DNA of 64,000 nt from Rhizobium leguminosarum (GTDB lineage: Bacteria > Pseudomonadota > Alphaproteobacteria > Rhizobiales > Rhizobiaceae): positions 2,170,001 through 2,234,000 of the forward strand of contig NZ_CP025012.1 of assembly GCF_002953715.1 (NCBI RefSeq). The letters are read 5' to 3'. Position numbers and translations under genes: made by a program. Below, piece after piece: positions 45,245 to 54,977 of this stretch. Each line of letters begins with the position of its first letter. Position 1 is the stretch's first letter. A model generated the notes under the pieces. It was not told where the DNA came from. It ran no database searches and saw only the letters and a list, made by a program, of their open reading frames with translations.

Positions 45245-46552
45245 ATGATCCCGCGTTATTCCCGGCCCGAAATGGTCGCCATCTGGTCTCCCGAAACCAA
45301 ATTCCGCATCTGGTTCGAGATCGAGGCGCATGCTTGCGACGCGCTGGCCGAACTCGGCGTCATCCCGAAATCGGCGGCAAAGACGATCTGGGAGAAAGGC
45401 GGCGCCGCCACCTTCGACGTCGACCGCATCGATGAGATCGAAGCCGTCACCAAGCATGACGTCATCGCCTTCCTCACCCATCTCGCCGAGATCGTCGGCC
45501 CGGATGCGCGCTTCGTCCACCAGGGCATGACTTCGTCCGACGTGCTCGACACCTGCTTCAATGTCCAGTTGGTCCGCGCCACCGATATCCTGCTTGCCGA
45601 TATCGACCGGCTGCTCGAGGCGCTGAAAAACCGCGCCTTCGAACACAAGGACACCGTCACCATCGGCCGATCGCATGGCATCCATGCCGAGCCCACCACC
45701 TTCGGCGTCAAGCTGGCGCTCGCCTATGCCGAATTCGAGCGCTGCCGCCAGCGCCTCGTCGCCGCACGCGAGGAAGTCGCGACCTGCGCCATATCGGGCG
45801 CCGTCGGCACCTTCGCCAATATCGATCCGCGCGTCGAGGAACATGTCGCCGAGGCGCTTGGCCTGAAGGCCGAGCCGGTCTCGACACAGGTCATCCCGCG
45901 CGACCGCCATGCCATGTATTTCGCCACGCTCGGTGTCGTCGCCTCGTCGATCGAGCGACTGGCGACCGAAATCCGCCACTTGCAGCGCACCGAGGTGCTC
46001 GAAGCCGAGGAATATTTCTCGCCTGGCCAGAAGGGCTCCTCGGCCATGCCGCACAAGCGCAACCCGGTACTGACCGAAAACCTCACCGGCCTCGCCCGCA
46101 TGGTCCGCTCCTATGCGATGCCGGCGATGGAAAACGTCGCCCTCTGGCACGAGCGCGATATCTCCCATTCCTCGGTCGAGCGCATGATCGGGCCCGATGC
46201 GACCGTGACCCTGGACTTCGCCCTCTCCCGTCTCGCCGGCGTCATCGAAAAGCTGCTGGTCTACCCTGAGAACATGGAGAAGAACCTCAACAAGTTCCGC
46301 GGCCTCGTCCATTCGCAGCGCGTCCTGCTGGCGCTGACCCAGGCCGGCACCTCCCGCGAGGATGCTTACCGCCTCGTCCAGCGCAACGCCATGAAGGTCT
46401 GGGAACAGGGCAAGGATTTTCTGGAGGAGCTGCTTGCTGATGCGGAGGTACGCGCGGCGCTTTCCGAGGAGGATATTCGGGAGAAGTTCGACCTTGGCTA
46501 TCATACCAAGCATGTCGATACGATCTTCCGGCGCGTCTTCGGCAACGCCTGA
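45245..46552 (+). CDS. purB: Adenylosuccinate lyase
   Basis: 435 residues. It catalyses two steps: SAICAR to AICAR in purine synthesis, and adenylosuccinate to AMP. The fumarase/aspartase-superfamily signature GSSAMPHKRNPV is near residue 262. The general-base region TIGRSHGIHAEPTTFG is near 140. MIPRYSRPEMVAIW is the typical N-terminus. It is followed by a strong terminator. Other purine genes (purC, S, Q, L) lie further along the window. Confidence 0.97.
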   Translation: MIPRYSRPEMVAIWSPETKFRIWFEIEAHACDALAELGVIPKSAAKTIWEKGGAATFDVDRIDEIEAVTKHDVIAFLTHLAEIVGPDARFVHQGMTSSDVLDTCFNVQLVRATDILLADIDRLLEALKNRAFEHKDTVTIGRSHGIHAEPTTFGVKLALAYAEFERCRQRLVAAREEVATCAISGAVGTFANIDPRVEEHVAEALGLKAEPVSTQVIPRDRHAMYFATLGVVASSIERLATEIRHLQRTEVLEAEEYFSPGQKGSSAMPHKRNPVLTENLTGLARMVRSYAMPAMENVALWHERDISHSSVERMIGPDATVTLDFALSRLAGVIEKLLVYPENMEKNLNKFRGLVHSQRVLLALTQAGTSREDAYRLVQRNAMKVWEQGKDFLEELLADAEVRAALSEEDIREKFDLGYHTKHVDTIFRRVFGNA

Positions 46553-46572
46553 GCGATCTGCAATCAACGATA

Positions 46573-46600
46573 TAGCGGCGCCCTTGCGGGCGCCGTTTTT
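46573..46600 (+). terminator. Rho-independent terminator of purB
   Basis: GCGGCGCCC and GGGCGCCGT form a stem with a short TTGC loop, followed by TTTTTCTG. Confidence 0.9.
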
Positions 46601-46630
46601 CTGCCGGCATACCTCTCCGTCGAGAATCTA

Positions 46631-47029
46631 TCAAACGGCTTTTCCCCTCAGTCGCAGCCTGATCATAACTGTGAAGTAGATGCATGCGACAAGGACAGAA
46701 GGCAGAGAAATAATTAGGAAAAAAGCTAACAAGGTCAGCCTCTGAATACTTCCACCTGACAACAACAAGAAAGCCGCCACAATCAGCAAAAAAATTACTA
46801 TAAAAAAGATAGACGACCAAAGAAATGGCCGCGAATTTATTTCAATGTATTTAACGCGATAAAAAATAAACAATACAAAAACGATTGGTAGCGAAACAAT
46901 AAACTTTGGCATAAACGCGATAAAGCCGATTTCTTCGAAGAAAAATGGCAAATGACCTAACGTCAATCCTATGAAATAAGCCTGAAAGAACAGCTCAACC
47001 TGCGGCTCTCGAAGAAAGGAGTCGTTCAT
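46631..47029 (-). CDS. AT-rich four-helix membrane ORFan
   Basis: 132 residues with about four strongly hydrophobic helices (for example IVSLPIVFVLFIFYRVKYI near 43 and IFFIVIFLLIVAAFLLLSG near 75). The gene and its flanks are clearly AT-richer than the window (Phe/Ile-rich codons, runs of A and T), a sign of recent transfer. No family recognised. It is downstream of and convergent with purB, and it is not obviously linked to its neighbours. Confidence 0.65.
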   Translation of the reverse strand: MNDSFLREPQVELFFQAYFIGLTLGHLPFFFEEIGFIAFMPKFIVSLPIVFVLFIFYRVKYIEINSRPFLWSSIFFIVIFLLIVAAFLLLSGGSIQRLTLLAFFLIISLPSVLVACIYFTVMIRLRLRGKAV

Positions 47030-47087
47030 TTTTCCCTGCGGAGTTGGATTTAATGAACTGAATATGGTGCCGATTGTATTTCATAGT

Positions 47088-47567
47088 CTAGCTTTTCTCA
47101 AGCGGCCGTTGTTTTTGCTTCGGTGCTTTGGCAACCACAGGACGCTTGCGTGCCTCCGTCTTTTTCGACGGTTCCGCATTCGCTGCCTCTGATGTCCTGC
47201 AAGCCTCGCTCTCGCCCCGGCCTTTGGCGGCCTTGGCGACCAGTTCGTCGAGACGTTTCAGTTCTTCCTCGTCGAGATTCTCGATACCGATGAAACGGTT
47301 CTCGGCATGGCTGGTCAGGATAATTTCATTGAGCTTGGCCTGGATCGCCCGCGTGTCGCGTGCCTGGGCGTTCTGCAGCACGAAAACCATCAGGAAGGTG
47401 ATGATCGTCGTGCCGGTATTGATGACCAGCTGCCAAGTTTCCGAATAATCGAAGAAGGGGCCGAGTGCCGCCCAGATGACGACGGCGATCAGTGCCAGGA
47501 TGAAGATGACGGGTTTGCCCGCCCATTCCGATACCTTGGTTGCGAAGTGGGCAAACAGATGCTTCAT
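47088..47567 (-). CDS. Low-affinity iron permease-family membrane protein
   Basis: 159 residues from the ATG at 47567. Two membrane helices (PVIFILALIAVVIWAALG near 20 and LVINTGTTIITFLMVFVLQ near 46) are followed by the family segment NAQARDTRAIQAKLNEII near 66 and a charged cytoplasmic tail rich in Ala, Lys and Pro. The family is named for a yeast iron permease, but bacterial members are uncharacterised, so transport is unproven. A palindromic repeat lies right upstream. Confidence 0.82.
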   Translation of the reverse strand: MKHLFAHFATKVSEWAGKPVIFILALIAVVIWAALGPFFDYSETWQLVINTGTTIITFLMVFVLQNAQARDTRAIQAKLNEIILTSHAENRFIGIENLDEEELKRLDELVAKAAKGRGESEACRTSEAANAEPSKKTEARKRPVVAKAPKQKQRPLEKS

Positions 47568-47597
47568 CGTCACCTCAAAGATCCTCCCTCGAAGTCT

Positions 47598-47630
47598 CCA
47601 GAGCATGACGTCGACGACATCATGCTCTGG
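47598..47630. repeat. Short palindromic repeat, AGAGCATGA family
   Basis: A 33-bp palindrome with arms CCAGAGCATGA and TCATGCTCTGG, a shortened relative of the elements at 1558 and 12161. It lies between the DUF2189 and iron permease-family genes. Confidence 0.65.
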
Positions 47631-47703
47631 CTAAACAAACTCCGAGGCAGGTTGGAGGTTCCCGCAGGGATCCGAGATTCTCCGCGGGCAAGGCCGGCCG
47701 TGG

Positions 47704-48510
47704 TTACGCTGTGGCTTCCCGCGCAATCAGCTTGCGATAGAGATGCCAGGTCGCATGGCCGAGGATCGGGATAACTAGCGCAAGCCCGGCAAAGATCGGG
47801 ATCGTGCCGATGAGAAGTAGCGCAGCGACGATAAGGCCCCAGAGCAGCACCGGCACCGGATTGACGAGCAGCGCGCGGATCGAGGCGCTCACGGCTGCCA
47901 CCGCCCCGACATCGCGGTCGAGCAGCAGCGGAAAGGTGATGACGGTCATCGCCAGCACGACGAGCGCAAAGACGAAGCCGATGAGATTGCCCCAGATGAT
48001 CAGCTGCATGCCCTCTGACGTGCCGAAGACCTGGCGGAAGAAATCCGCCATGCTGCGCGGAAAGACCTCGCCGAGCAAATTGCTGTAGAGCGTCTGTGCC
48101 GTCACCAGCCAGACGACGAAGAGGCCGCAGAGCATCAGCCCGACCGCCACAATCGACGGCAGCGCCGGCGAATGGCGCACATCGAGCGCATGCGTCCAGG
48201 ATGTATCGAGGCCGGCCTCGCGCCGGCGGCTAATTTCATAGAGGCCAATCGCAGCGATCGGGCCGATCAGCACGAAACCCGCCATCAGCGGGAAGACCAT
48301 CGGCAAAAGGTTGGCGCCCGAGGTCCATAGCGTCAGGAAGACGCCGGCGATCGGATACATCAGGCACAGGAACACATAGTGGGACGGCTTCTCCATAAAA
48401 TCCTCGTATCCGCGCTTCAGCGCGTCGAAGACGTCAGCGATACCGATGCGATTGACAACGGGCCGCGCCAAGCTTTCGCTGGCACCCGTCATGACATGAA
48501 ATGCCGCCAT
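47704..48510 (-). CDS. DUF2189 integral membrane protein
   Basis: 268 residues from the ATG at 48510, which has an ideal GAGGAGGAG upstream; the frame runs on to 48672 but lacks a site. DUF2189 features are DVFDALKRGYEDFMEKPSHY near residue 25 and a six-helix hydrophobic core with PLLLDRDVGAVAAVSASIRA near 190. The family is common in proteobacteria and of unknown function. It is divergent from the RBBP9-type hydrolase gene. Confidence 0.88.
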   Translation of the reverse strand: MAAFHVMTGASESLARPVVNRIGIADVFDALKRGYEDFMEKPSHYVFLCLMYPIAGVFLTLWTSGANLLPMVFPLMAGFVLIGPIAAIGLYEISRRREAGLDTSWTHALDVRHSPALPSIVAVGLMLCGLFVVWLVTAQTLYSNLLGEVFPRSMADFFRQVFGTSEGMQLIIWGNLIGFVFALVVLAMTVITFPLLLDRDVGAVAAVSASIRALLVNPVPVLLWGLIVAALLLIGTIPIFAGLALVIPILGHATWHLYRKLIAREATA

Positions 48511-48684
48511 GGTTTTCTCCTCCTCAGCCGAGACCTGATCGGCGGCGGAAAGCATCGGCGGGCAAGCCGACACGAATTCCGCAACCGGCACTGGAGCAAT
48601 ATAGCAACTTTCAACGCCCGTGTCGCTCTCTCCCTTGACACCCCTCTTGACATCTTGGACCAGCTTTCTCACATCGGCGGCACT

Positions 48685-49239
48685 ATGAAAGCCTCAGACG
48701 CAGATATCCTCATCATCCCCGGTTACACCAATTCCGGCCCGAGCCACTGGCAAAGCCGCTGGGAGGCAAAACTCAGCACGGCGCGGCGCGTCGAGCAGGC
48801 CGAATGGACGAAGCCGGTCCGCGAGGATTGGATCGCCCGCATCGCCGAGGAGGTGAACGCCTCGACCCGTCCGGTCGTCCTCGTCGCCCATTCGCTGGGC
48901 GTGCCCTCGGTGATCCACGCCATCCCGCATTTCCGCAACCGCGTGGCGGGCGCTTTCCTCGTTGCCCCGCCCGATGTGGCCAATCCCGACATCCGCCCGA
49001 AGCACCTGATGACTTTCGGCCCCTATCCGCGCGATCCGCTGCCCTTCCCGTCGATCACTGTCGCCAGCCGCAACGATCCGTTCGGCAGCTACGAGCATGC
49101 CGACGAGATTGCCAGCAGTTGGGGCTCCTTCCTCGTCGATGCCGGCGAGTCCGGTCATATCAATGCCGATTCCGGTCACGGTCCCTGGCCCGAAGGCACC
49201 ATGGTCTTTGCCCAGTTCCTCGGCCGGCTCTCCCCCTGA
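48685..49239 (+). CDS. RBBP9/YdeN-type serine hydrolase
   Basis: 184 residues of the RBBP9/YdeN alpha/beta hydrolases. The N-terminus ILIIPGYTNSGPSHWQSRWE near residue 9 is diagnostic. The nucleophile Ser is in VLVAHSLGVPSVIH near 66. The acid is in VASRNDPFGSYEHA near 128 and the catalytic His in SGHINADSGHGPWPEG near 153. The substrate is unknown; it is probably a cytoplasmic esterase. Confidence 0.92.
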   Translation: MKASDADILIIPGYTNSGPSHWQSRWEAKLSTARRVEQAEWTKPVREDWIARIAEEVNASTRPVVLVAHSLGVPSVIHAIPHFRNRVAGAFLVAPPDVANPDIRPKHLMTFGPYPRDPLPFPSITVASRNDPFGSYEHADEIASSWGSFLVDAGESGHINADSGHGPWPEGTMVFAQFLGRLSP

Positions 49240-49335
49240 TCGAGGAAAAGGCGCTATCCCGCTTGTTGAGCAAGTGCTTTCTAAGTCTTTCTTAATGGAA
49301 TGACCGCAGACTGCACCAAGGTGAGATAAGCGAGA

Positions 49336-51633
49336 ATGCCCGTGAAGAAAGCCCATTCAGAGGCCGGTGATCCGCATGGCGATGTCGCAGCGGCTGAGGC
49401 AGGTATCGGCAATGGGGCGACCGACGATTCCGAACTGGCAGAGCGGGAGAGCCGCTGGAACCATGCGCTCGTCGGCTCGGGCCTTGGCGTATGGGATCAC
49501 AACTACCGTCTCGACCGGAAATACTACTCGCAGACGTGGAAAACCATCCGCGGCATGGCGCCCGACGAGGAAGCAGCCGGCGATTACGACGCCTGGCTGC
49601 AGCTGGTCCATCCCGATGATCGCGATTTCGTCGTCCATGCGATCGACCGGCAGAACGCCGGCGATCCCAATTACCAGATCTTCGAATATCGCGAGCGCCA
49701 TAAGGATGGCCAGTGGGTCTGGATCGAGTGTCGCGGCGCCTGTGTGGAATGGGATGAGAATGGCGTGCCGACGCGCATCGTCGGCACGGATACCGATATC
49801 ACCGCCCGCAAGCAGGCCGAGGAGACGCTGTCGCGTTTGTCGCGCCGACTCGATCTGGCGCTGGAGATTTCCCGCATCGGCGTCTTCGAGGCCGATATCG
49901 AGCATGATACCGTCGAATGGGACGACCGCCTCATTGCCATTTACGGGCTGCAGGGCGCCTCACGCCAGATCGCCAGCGACGCCTGGGCGAAAAGCCTGCA
50001 TCCCGACGACCGCGAGCGCGTCCTTGGCTTGTCCGACCGTAGCGTCGAAAGCGGCAGTGATTTCCAGCAGGAATACCGCATCATTCGCGGCGACGGCGTC
50101 GAACGTGTCATCCGCGCCCGCTCGGCCTTCTTCATCGACGGCAACGGCCACCGCAAGCTGATCGGCGCCAACTGGGACGTCACCGAGGAAGTCGCGCTCC
50201 GCAACGAGCTGCGGCGCGCCAAGGATCTAGCCGAAGCGCGCAACCGCGAGCTCGAAGCCGCCAAAGAGAGCATCGAGCACCTGGCGCTGCACGACTATCT
50301 CACCGGCCTGCCGAACCGCCGCTATCTCGACAAGATGCTGGACGAGCGTGCGGCCGAATGCCGGGCCAAGGGCATGGCGATGGCGATCCTGCATATCGAT
50401 CTCGACCGCTTCAAGCAGATCAACGACACGCTCGGCCACCGGGCCGGCGACGCCATGCTGCAGCATGTCGCAAGCGTGCTGAGAAATTCCGTCCGCGCCG
50501 CCGATTTCGTCGCCCGCATTGGCGGCGATGAATTCGTCATACTCTGCGCCGTCGATCCCGCGTCGAAGAAGATCGCCGGCCTTGCCGAACGTGTCATCCG
50601 CGAATTGCGCAAACCCGTCAGATATGAGGGGCACGATTGCCGTTTCGGCGCCAGCATCGGCATCGCCATCGATAGCGGATCGACGCTCGACGCCAAGCAG
50701 ATGCTGCTCGACGCCGATATCGCGCTTTATCGGGCCAAGGGCCTGGGCCGCAACCGCTTCGAATTCTTCTCGGCCTCTGCCCGCCGCGACATCATCTCCG
50801 CCAAGCACCTCGCCGACGAGATCCTGATCGGCCTCGAGCGCAATGAATTCGTGCCTTTCTATCAGCTGCAGTTCGATGCACGCACGCTCGATGTCGCAGG
50901 CATTGAAACGCTTGCCCGCTGGCAGCACCCGGTGCACGGGCTGCTGACGCCCGACCGCTTCCTCGATATCGCCGAGGATCTCGACGTCGTCTCGACCATC
51001 GACGCCTTGATCCTGGAGCGAGCGCTGGCCGACCGCAGCGTCTGGATCAAGGACGGGCTGTCGATCCCGAAGATATCGGTCAACGTCTCCGCCAGGCGGC
51101 TCGCCGACCCCGATCTCGGCAAGAAGCTCCGGGCCTTGAAGATCGAGCCCGGCACCATCTCCTTCGAGTTGCTGGAATCGATCTCGCTCGACGATTGCGA
51201 CGAGGCGGTGGCCGCCAACCTGAAAAAGCTGCGCAAGCTCGGCATCGACATCCAGATCGACGATTTCGGCACCGGCCATGCTTCGATCGTCAGCCTGCTG
51301 CGATTGAGCCCGAAAACGTTGAAGATCGACCGCGAACTGATCCGCATGCTGCCGCAATCGTCCGAGCAGCGCAAACTGGTCGGCTCGATCATCGATATCG
51401 GCCGCTCGCTGAACATCCTCGTCATCGCCGAGGGCGTCGAGACGGTGGATCATATCCGCATTCTCGAAGAACTCGACTGTGACACACTGCAGGGCTTCGC
51501 GCTCGCCCGGCCGATGCCGGCCATGCAGATCCCCTCCTTTATCCGCGCCGGAAGCTGGCGCCACGGGGAAATCGCCGCTCGCGCCTTGCAGACGCAGCTT
51601 CGTCGCGCGCTGCGAAGCAGAGCCGCCAAATAA
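49336..51633 (+). CDS. PAS-GGDEF-EAL cyclic-di-GMP protein
   Basis: 765 residues with no signal or membrane helix. Two PAS domains lie at about 35-155 and 170-295, followed by a coiled linker. The GGDEF domain at about 310-475 has intact RIGGDEF near 394 and a product-inhibition RxxD (RAAD) before it. The EAL domain (about 490-745) has ETLAR in place of EAL, but keeps NVSARRL, FELLES, DDFGTGH, LKID and EGVET. Diguanylate cyclase activity is likely, and phosphodiesterase activity plausible. Confidence 0.93.
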   Translation: MPVKKAHSEAGDPHGDVAAAEAGIGNGATDDSELAERESRWNHALVGSGLGVWDHNYRLDRKYYSQTWKTIRGMAPDEEAAGDYDAWLQLVHPDDRDFVVHAIDRQNAGDPNYQIFEYRERHKDGQWVWIECRGACVEWDENGVPTRIVGTDTDITARKQAEETLSRLSRRLDLALEISRIGVFEADIEHDTVEWDDRLIAIYGLQGASRQIASDAWAKSLHPDDRERVLGLSDRSVESGSDFQQEYRIIRGDGVERVIRARSAFFIDGNGHRKLIGANWDVTEEVALRNELRRAKDLAEARNRELEAAKESIEHLALHDYLTGLPNRRYLDKMLDERAAECRAKGMAMAILHIDLDRFKQINDTLGHRAGDAMLQHVASVLRNSVRAADFVARIGGDEFVILCAVDPASKKIAGLAERVIRELRKPVRYEGHDCRFGASIGIAIDSGSTLDAKQMLLDADIALYRAKGLGRNRFEFFSASARRDIISAKHLADEILIGLERNEFVPFYQLQFDARTLDVAGIETLARWQHPVHGLLTPDRFLDIAEDLDVVSTIDALILERALADRSVWIKDGLSIPKISVNVSARRLADPDLGKKLRALKIEPGTISFELLESISLDDCDEAVAANLKKLRKLGIDIQIDDFGTGHASIVSLLRLSPKTLKIDRELIRMLPQSSEQRKLVGSIIDIGRSLNILVIAEGVETVDHIRILEELDCDTLQGFALARPMPAMQIPSFIRAGSWRHGEIAARALQTQLRRALRSRAAK

Positions 51634-51883
51634 AAACCTGCATAAGCGGCTCGCCATTTCGCCTTCATTCCACCGTAGAGGAAAAGGCGCTAGACTTGTC
51701 TTGCGAATTCATTCGATTCTCTTGGCGGTATTCCGTAAAATTGGAAACCAGGGCCGTGAAATCCGGAAACCAGGGAAGGAGCGACAGGCGGATTGTGAAA
51801 CCCTCTCTTTTCCTTTAAGGGGACGCCACGAGATCGATCCACTCGCGCTATCCCAAGAGCGCCAACAACAGAGAATGACCACG

Positions 51884-52648
51884 ATGAACCGTCGCCGCCG
51901 TATCTACGAGGGCAAGGCAAAGATTCTGTATGAGGGCCCGGAACCGGGCACTTTGATCCAGTTCTTCAAGGACGATGCCACTGCCTTCAACAAGAAGAAA
52001 CACGAAGTCATCGATGGCAAGGGCGTCCTCAACAACCGCATTTCCGAGTATATTTTCAGCCATCTGAACAAGATCGGCATCCCCACTCATTTCATCCGCC
52101 GGCTCAACATGCGCGAGCAGTTGATCAAGGAAGTGGAGATGATCCCGCTGGAGATCGTCGTGCGCAATGTCGCGGCCGGTTCTCTCGCCAAGCGCCTCGG
52201 CATCGACGAAGGCGTCGTGCTGCCGCGCTCGATCATCGAATTCTATTACAAGTCCGACGCGCTCGACGATCCGATGGTCTCCGAAGAGCACATCACCGCC
52301 TTCGGCTGGGCAAACCCCGCCGAACTCGATGACATCATGGCGCTTGCCATCCGCGTCAACGACTTCATGACCGGCCTCTTCCTCGGCGTCGGCATCCAGC
52401 TCGTCGATTTCAAGATCGAATGCGGCCGCCTCTTCGAAGGCGATATGATGCGCATCATCCTCGCCGACGAAATCTCGCCGGATAGCTGCCGGCTCTGGGA
52501 TATCGAAACCCACGAGAAGATGGACAAGGACCGCTTCCGCCGCGACCTCGGCGGGTTGCTCGAAGCCTATTCCGAAGTTGCACGCCGTCTCGGCATCATC
52601 AATGAAAACGAGCCCGTGCGCGGCACCGGCCCGGTTCTCGTCAAGTAA
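51884..52648 (+). CDS. purC: SAICAR synthase
   Basis: 254 residues from the ATG at 51884; ATG 51875 is also in frame. It joins CAIR and aspartate in purine synthesis. [20 protein letters not shown] near residue 4 is typical. [21 protein letters not shown] lies near 68, and [32 protein letters not shown] near 173 forms the substrate site. It begins the purC-purS-kptA-purQ run; purS follows after 15 nt. Confidence 0.96.
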   Translation: MNRRRRIYEGKAKILYEGPEPGTLIQFFKDDATAFNKKKHEVIDGKGVLNNRISEYIFSHLNKIGIPTHFIRRLNMREQLIKEVEMIPLEIVVRNVAAGSLAKRLGIDEGVVLPRSIIEFYYKSDALDDPMVSEEHITAFGWANPAELDDIMALAIRVNDFMTGLFLGVGIQLVDFKIECGRLFEGDMMRIILADEISPDSCRLWDIETHEKMDKDRFRRDLGGLLEAYSEVARRLGIINENEPVRGTGPVLVK

Positions 52649-52663
52649 GGCAGGAAAGACAAA

Positions 52664-52906
52664 GTGATCAAGGCTCGTGTCACCGTCACGCTGAAAAACG
52701 GCGTTCTCGATCCGCAGGGCAAGGCTATCGAGGGTGCGCTTGGCGCCCTCGGCTTCTCGGGCGTCGGCCATATAAGACAGGGCAAGGTCTTCGACCTGGA
52801 GCTGGAAGGCGCCGACAAGGGCAAGGCCGAGGCCGACCTCAAGGCCATGTGCGAAAAACTCCTCGCCAACACGGTGATCGAGAACTACGCAATCGCGATC
52901 GACTGA
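52664..52906 (+). CDS. purS: Phosphoribosylformylglycinamidine synthase subunit PurS
   Basis: 80 residues, GTG start with AGGAAAG upstream. PurS joins PurQ and PurL in the three-part FGAM synthase. KARVTVTLKNGVLDPQGKAIE at the start and GVGHIRQGKVFDLEL near 32 are diagnostic. In most relatives purQ follows directly; here a kptA gene separates them. Confidence 0.95.
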   Translation: MIKARVTVTLKNGVLDPQGKAIEGALGALGFSGVGHIRQGKVFDLELEGADKGKAEADLKAMCEKLLANTVIENYAIAID

Positions 52907-52950
52907 TGATCACAGACCCGTCGTCTGGCGGACTTTGAGGATTTGGCGTC

Positions 52951-53505
52951 ATGATGAAAGCAAAGCTGGAGACGGAAGTCTCGAAATATATGAGCTATGT
53001 TTTGCGTCATGCGCCGGAATCTGCGGGCTTGACGCTTGATAGCGAGGGTTGGGTGTCGTTCGACGAACTCGAAAAAGCGTTGTCGTCGAAATACGACGTT
53101 TCCCGCGCCGAGATCATCGAGATTGTCGAAAACAATCCAAAGAAGCGCTTCACGCTCGCCGATAACAGAATTCGCGCAAACCAAGGTCATAGCGTCGAGG
53201 TCGATCTCGCATTGAACCAGGTCGAACCGCCCGCCGCTCTTTTTCACGGCACGTCTCTGACGAACTGGCAGTCGATCGAGCGCGAAGGCTTGAAGAAGAT
53301 GCAACGGCACCACGTTCATCTGTCGGCAGATGTCGAAACGGCGAAAATCGTCGCAGTGCGCCGCAAGGGTGAACATCTCATCCTGCGTGTGGATGCGGCC
53401 CGCATGTTTTCGGAGGGTCATTCTTTCTTTGTCTCCGACAATGGAGTATGGCTCGCCGAAAGCGTTCCAGTTCAATATCTTTCGCGAAACGCAGGGACCC
53501 CATGA
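52951..53505 (+). CDS. kptA: RNA 2'-phosphotransferase (KptA/Tpt1)
   Basis: 184 residues. Tpt1/KptA removes an internal RNA 2'-phosphate with NAD+, giving ADP-ribose cyclic phosphate. The N-terminal winged helix has [19 protein letters not shown] with the catalytic Arg-His pair near 19-20. The NAD-binding half has [14 protein letters not shown] near 70, LFHGTS near 94, HVHLSAD near 115 and [13 protein letters not shown] near 165. It sits between purS and purQ and overlaps purQ by ATGA. Bacteria lack a known tRNA-splicing need for it. Confidence 0.93.
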   Translation: MMKAKLETEVSKYMSYVLRHAPESAGLTLDSEGWVSFDELEKALSSKYDVSRAEIIEIVENNPKKRFTLADNRIRANQGHSVEVDLALNQVEPPAALFHGTSLTNWQSIEREGLKKMQRHHVHLSADVETAKIVAVRRKGEHLILRVDAARMFSEGHSFFVSDNGVWLAESVPVQYLSRNAGTP

Positions 53506-54173
53506 AATCAGCCGTCGTTCAACTTCCGGGCCTCAACCGCGACCGCGACATGATCGCCGCCTTGACCAAGATCTCCGGCCAACCACCGGTGACGATCTGG
53601 CAGACGGAAACTGAGATCCCCGATGTCGATCTGATCGTCATTCCCGGCGGCTTTTCCTATGGCGACTATCTGCGCTGCGGTGCGATCGCCGCCCGCATGC
53701 CGGTCATGCAGGCGATTATCGACAAGGCTGCAAAAGGTGTGAAGGTGCTCGGCGTCTGCAACGGCTTCCAGATCCTCGTCGAGGCCGGCCTGCTGCCCGG
53801 CGCGCTGATGCGCAATTCCTCGCTGAAATTCGTCTGCCGCGAGATCAAGCTCGAAGTCGTCAATGCCGAGACGGATTTCACCCGCGCTTATGCGCAGGGT
53901 CAGGTCATCCGCTGCCCGGTCGCCCATCACGACGGCAATTATTTCGCCGACGAAGCGACGCTGGCTGCAATCGAAGGCAATGGCCAGGTGGTGTTCCGTT
54001 ATGCCGAGGGCACCAATCCGAATGGCTCGATCAACGATATCGCCGCCGTCATGAATGAAAAGGGCAATGTGCTCGGCATGATGCCGCATCCCGAGAACCT
54101 GATCGAGGCCGCCCATGGCGGTTCGGACGGCCGTGGCCTGTTTGCCTCCGCGCTCGACGTCATCGCCGCCTGA
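53502..54173 (+). CDS. purQ: FGAM synthase glutaminase subunit PurQ
   Basis: 223 residues, start overlapping the kptA stop (ATGA). It is a class I glutamine amidotransferase supplying ammonia to PurL. The catalytic Cys is in [13 protein letters not shown] near residue 87, and His/Glu in [15 protein letters not shown] near 196. [18 protein letters not shown] near 46 is typical. Translation probably depends on ribosomes finishing kptA. Confidence 0.96.
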   Translation: MKSAVVQLPGLNRDRDMIAALTKISGQPPVTIWQTETEIPDVDLIVIPGGFSYGDYLRCGAIAARMPVMQAIIDKAAKGVKVLGVCNGFQILVEAGLLPGALMRNSSLKFVCREIKLEVVNAETDFTRAYAQGQVIRCPVAHHDGNYFADEATLAAIEGNGQVVFRYAEGTNPNGSINDIAAVMNEKGNVLGMMPHPENLIEAAHGGSDGRGLFASALDVIAA

Positions 54174-54217
54174 CCTCAGCACTCAAAATCCTCTCATCCG
54201 GATCTGGAGCAAGATCG

Positions 54218-54610
54218 ATGCGCCCTCGCCTCGCAAACGCCGCCCTGTTGACCGCTCTTGCAGCCATGGTCGCAGCCTGCCAGACGCCGGCGCCGGCGAC
54301 AGGCCCGAACCGCGCCGCACTGCCGACGATGGAACGCGTGGCGCTCGGCGCCAATGCCTGCTGGTTCAAATCGGGCGATCCGGCTTTTGCTGCTTACAAG
54401 CTCGCGCCGGAACTCAATTCCTTCTCCGGCCGGCCGCGCATCTTGCTTGTCCACAAGGGCAGCCCGGAAAGCCGGCCACTGCTCGTCGTTCAGGCCGAGG
54501 GAAGCCCGTCGCGCCTTCAGGCCTTCGGTCCGATGATGCAGGAACCGGTCGCCGGCCGCATCGCCGCCGACGTCAATCGTTGGTCGACAGGCAACAAAGC
54601 CTGCAGCTGA
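54218..54610 (+). CDS. Small putative lipoprotein
   Basis: 130 residues, GGAG upstream of the ATG at 54218. The signal ends LAAMVAACQTP, a lipobox with Cys near residue 21. The mature part has two further cysteines (NACWFKSG and the C-terminal NKACS) that could form a disulfide. No family recognised. It follows purQ by 44 nt and may be read from the same transcript. Confidence 0.75.
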   Translation: MRPRLANAALLTALAAMVAACQTPAPATGPNRAALPTMERVALGANACWFKSGDPAFAAYKLAPELNSFSGRPRILLVHKGSPESRPLLVVQAEGSPSRLQAFGPMMQEPVAGRIAADVNRWSTGNKACS

Positions 54611-54638
54611 TCGACCCGGTCAGTTCCGAAGGCACGTT

Positions 54639-54896
54639 TCAGTCCCAAAAGAACGACTTGCTGACTTCGCGCGCCGCGTCGGACTGTGACACTCCGATAT
54701 CCTTGAGCTCGGTCGCCGTCAGGCCCCTCAGCGCGCGCCGGCCTTCCCGCTTCTGATGCCAAAGAAGAACCGCGGCCCAGATTTGCTCCAAACGCGTCGT
54801 CTCCTCGGCGGCCGCGACGGGGAGGATGATCTGCCTCCTGTCCTCGTAAGAGACAATCGGTACAATCGGCATTTTGATCTCGGGTAAGGCAGACAT
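54639..54896 (-). CDS. DUF1127 small protein
   Basis: 85 residues from the ATG at 54896 (GGA just upstream); the frame is open to 54935, inside the divergent mocR promoter. The C-terminal half is a DUF1127-type domain: IWAAVLLWHQKREGRRALRG near residue 38, then LTATELKDIGVSQSDAAREV. Small Arg-rich DUF1127 proteins in rhizobia bind RNA or affect phosphate/carbon metabolism. It is divergent from the MocR gene. Confidence 0.82.
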   Translation of the reverse strand: MSALPEIKMPIVPIVSYEDRRQIILPVAAAEETTRLEQIWAAVLLWHQKREGRRALRGLTATELKDIGVSQSDAAREVSKSFFWD

Positions 54897-54939
54897 TCCA
54901 GGAATCCTCTCGGCTTGCCATTGGAATTGACTCATACGC

Positions 54940-54977
54940 TTGACCGATACAATGTGCCAATATATACAATTGTCACC
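54940..54977 (+). promoter_or_regulatory. mocR promoter with direct-repeat operator
   Basis: TTGACC (54940-54945) and TATACA (54963-54968) are spaced 17 bp. Transcription would begin about 3 nt before the ATG at 54978. Near-identical repeats ATACAATGT (54947) and ATACAATTGT (54964), 17 bp apart, lie across the promoter, as expected for MocR autoregulation. Confidence 0.65.

Noticed and set aside
45020..46567. 515-codon open frame on the minus strand
   Set aside because: Antisense to purB and the preceding gene; no recognisable domain.
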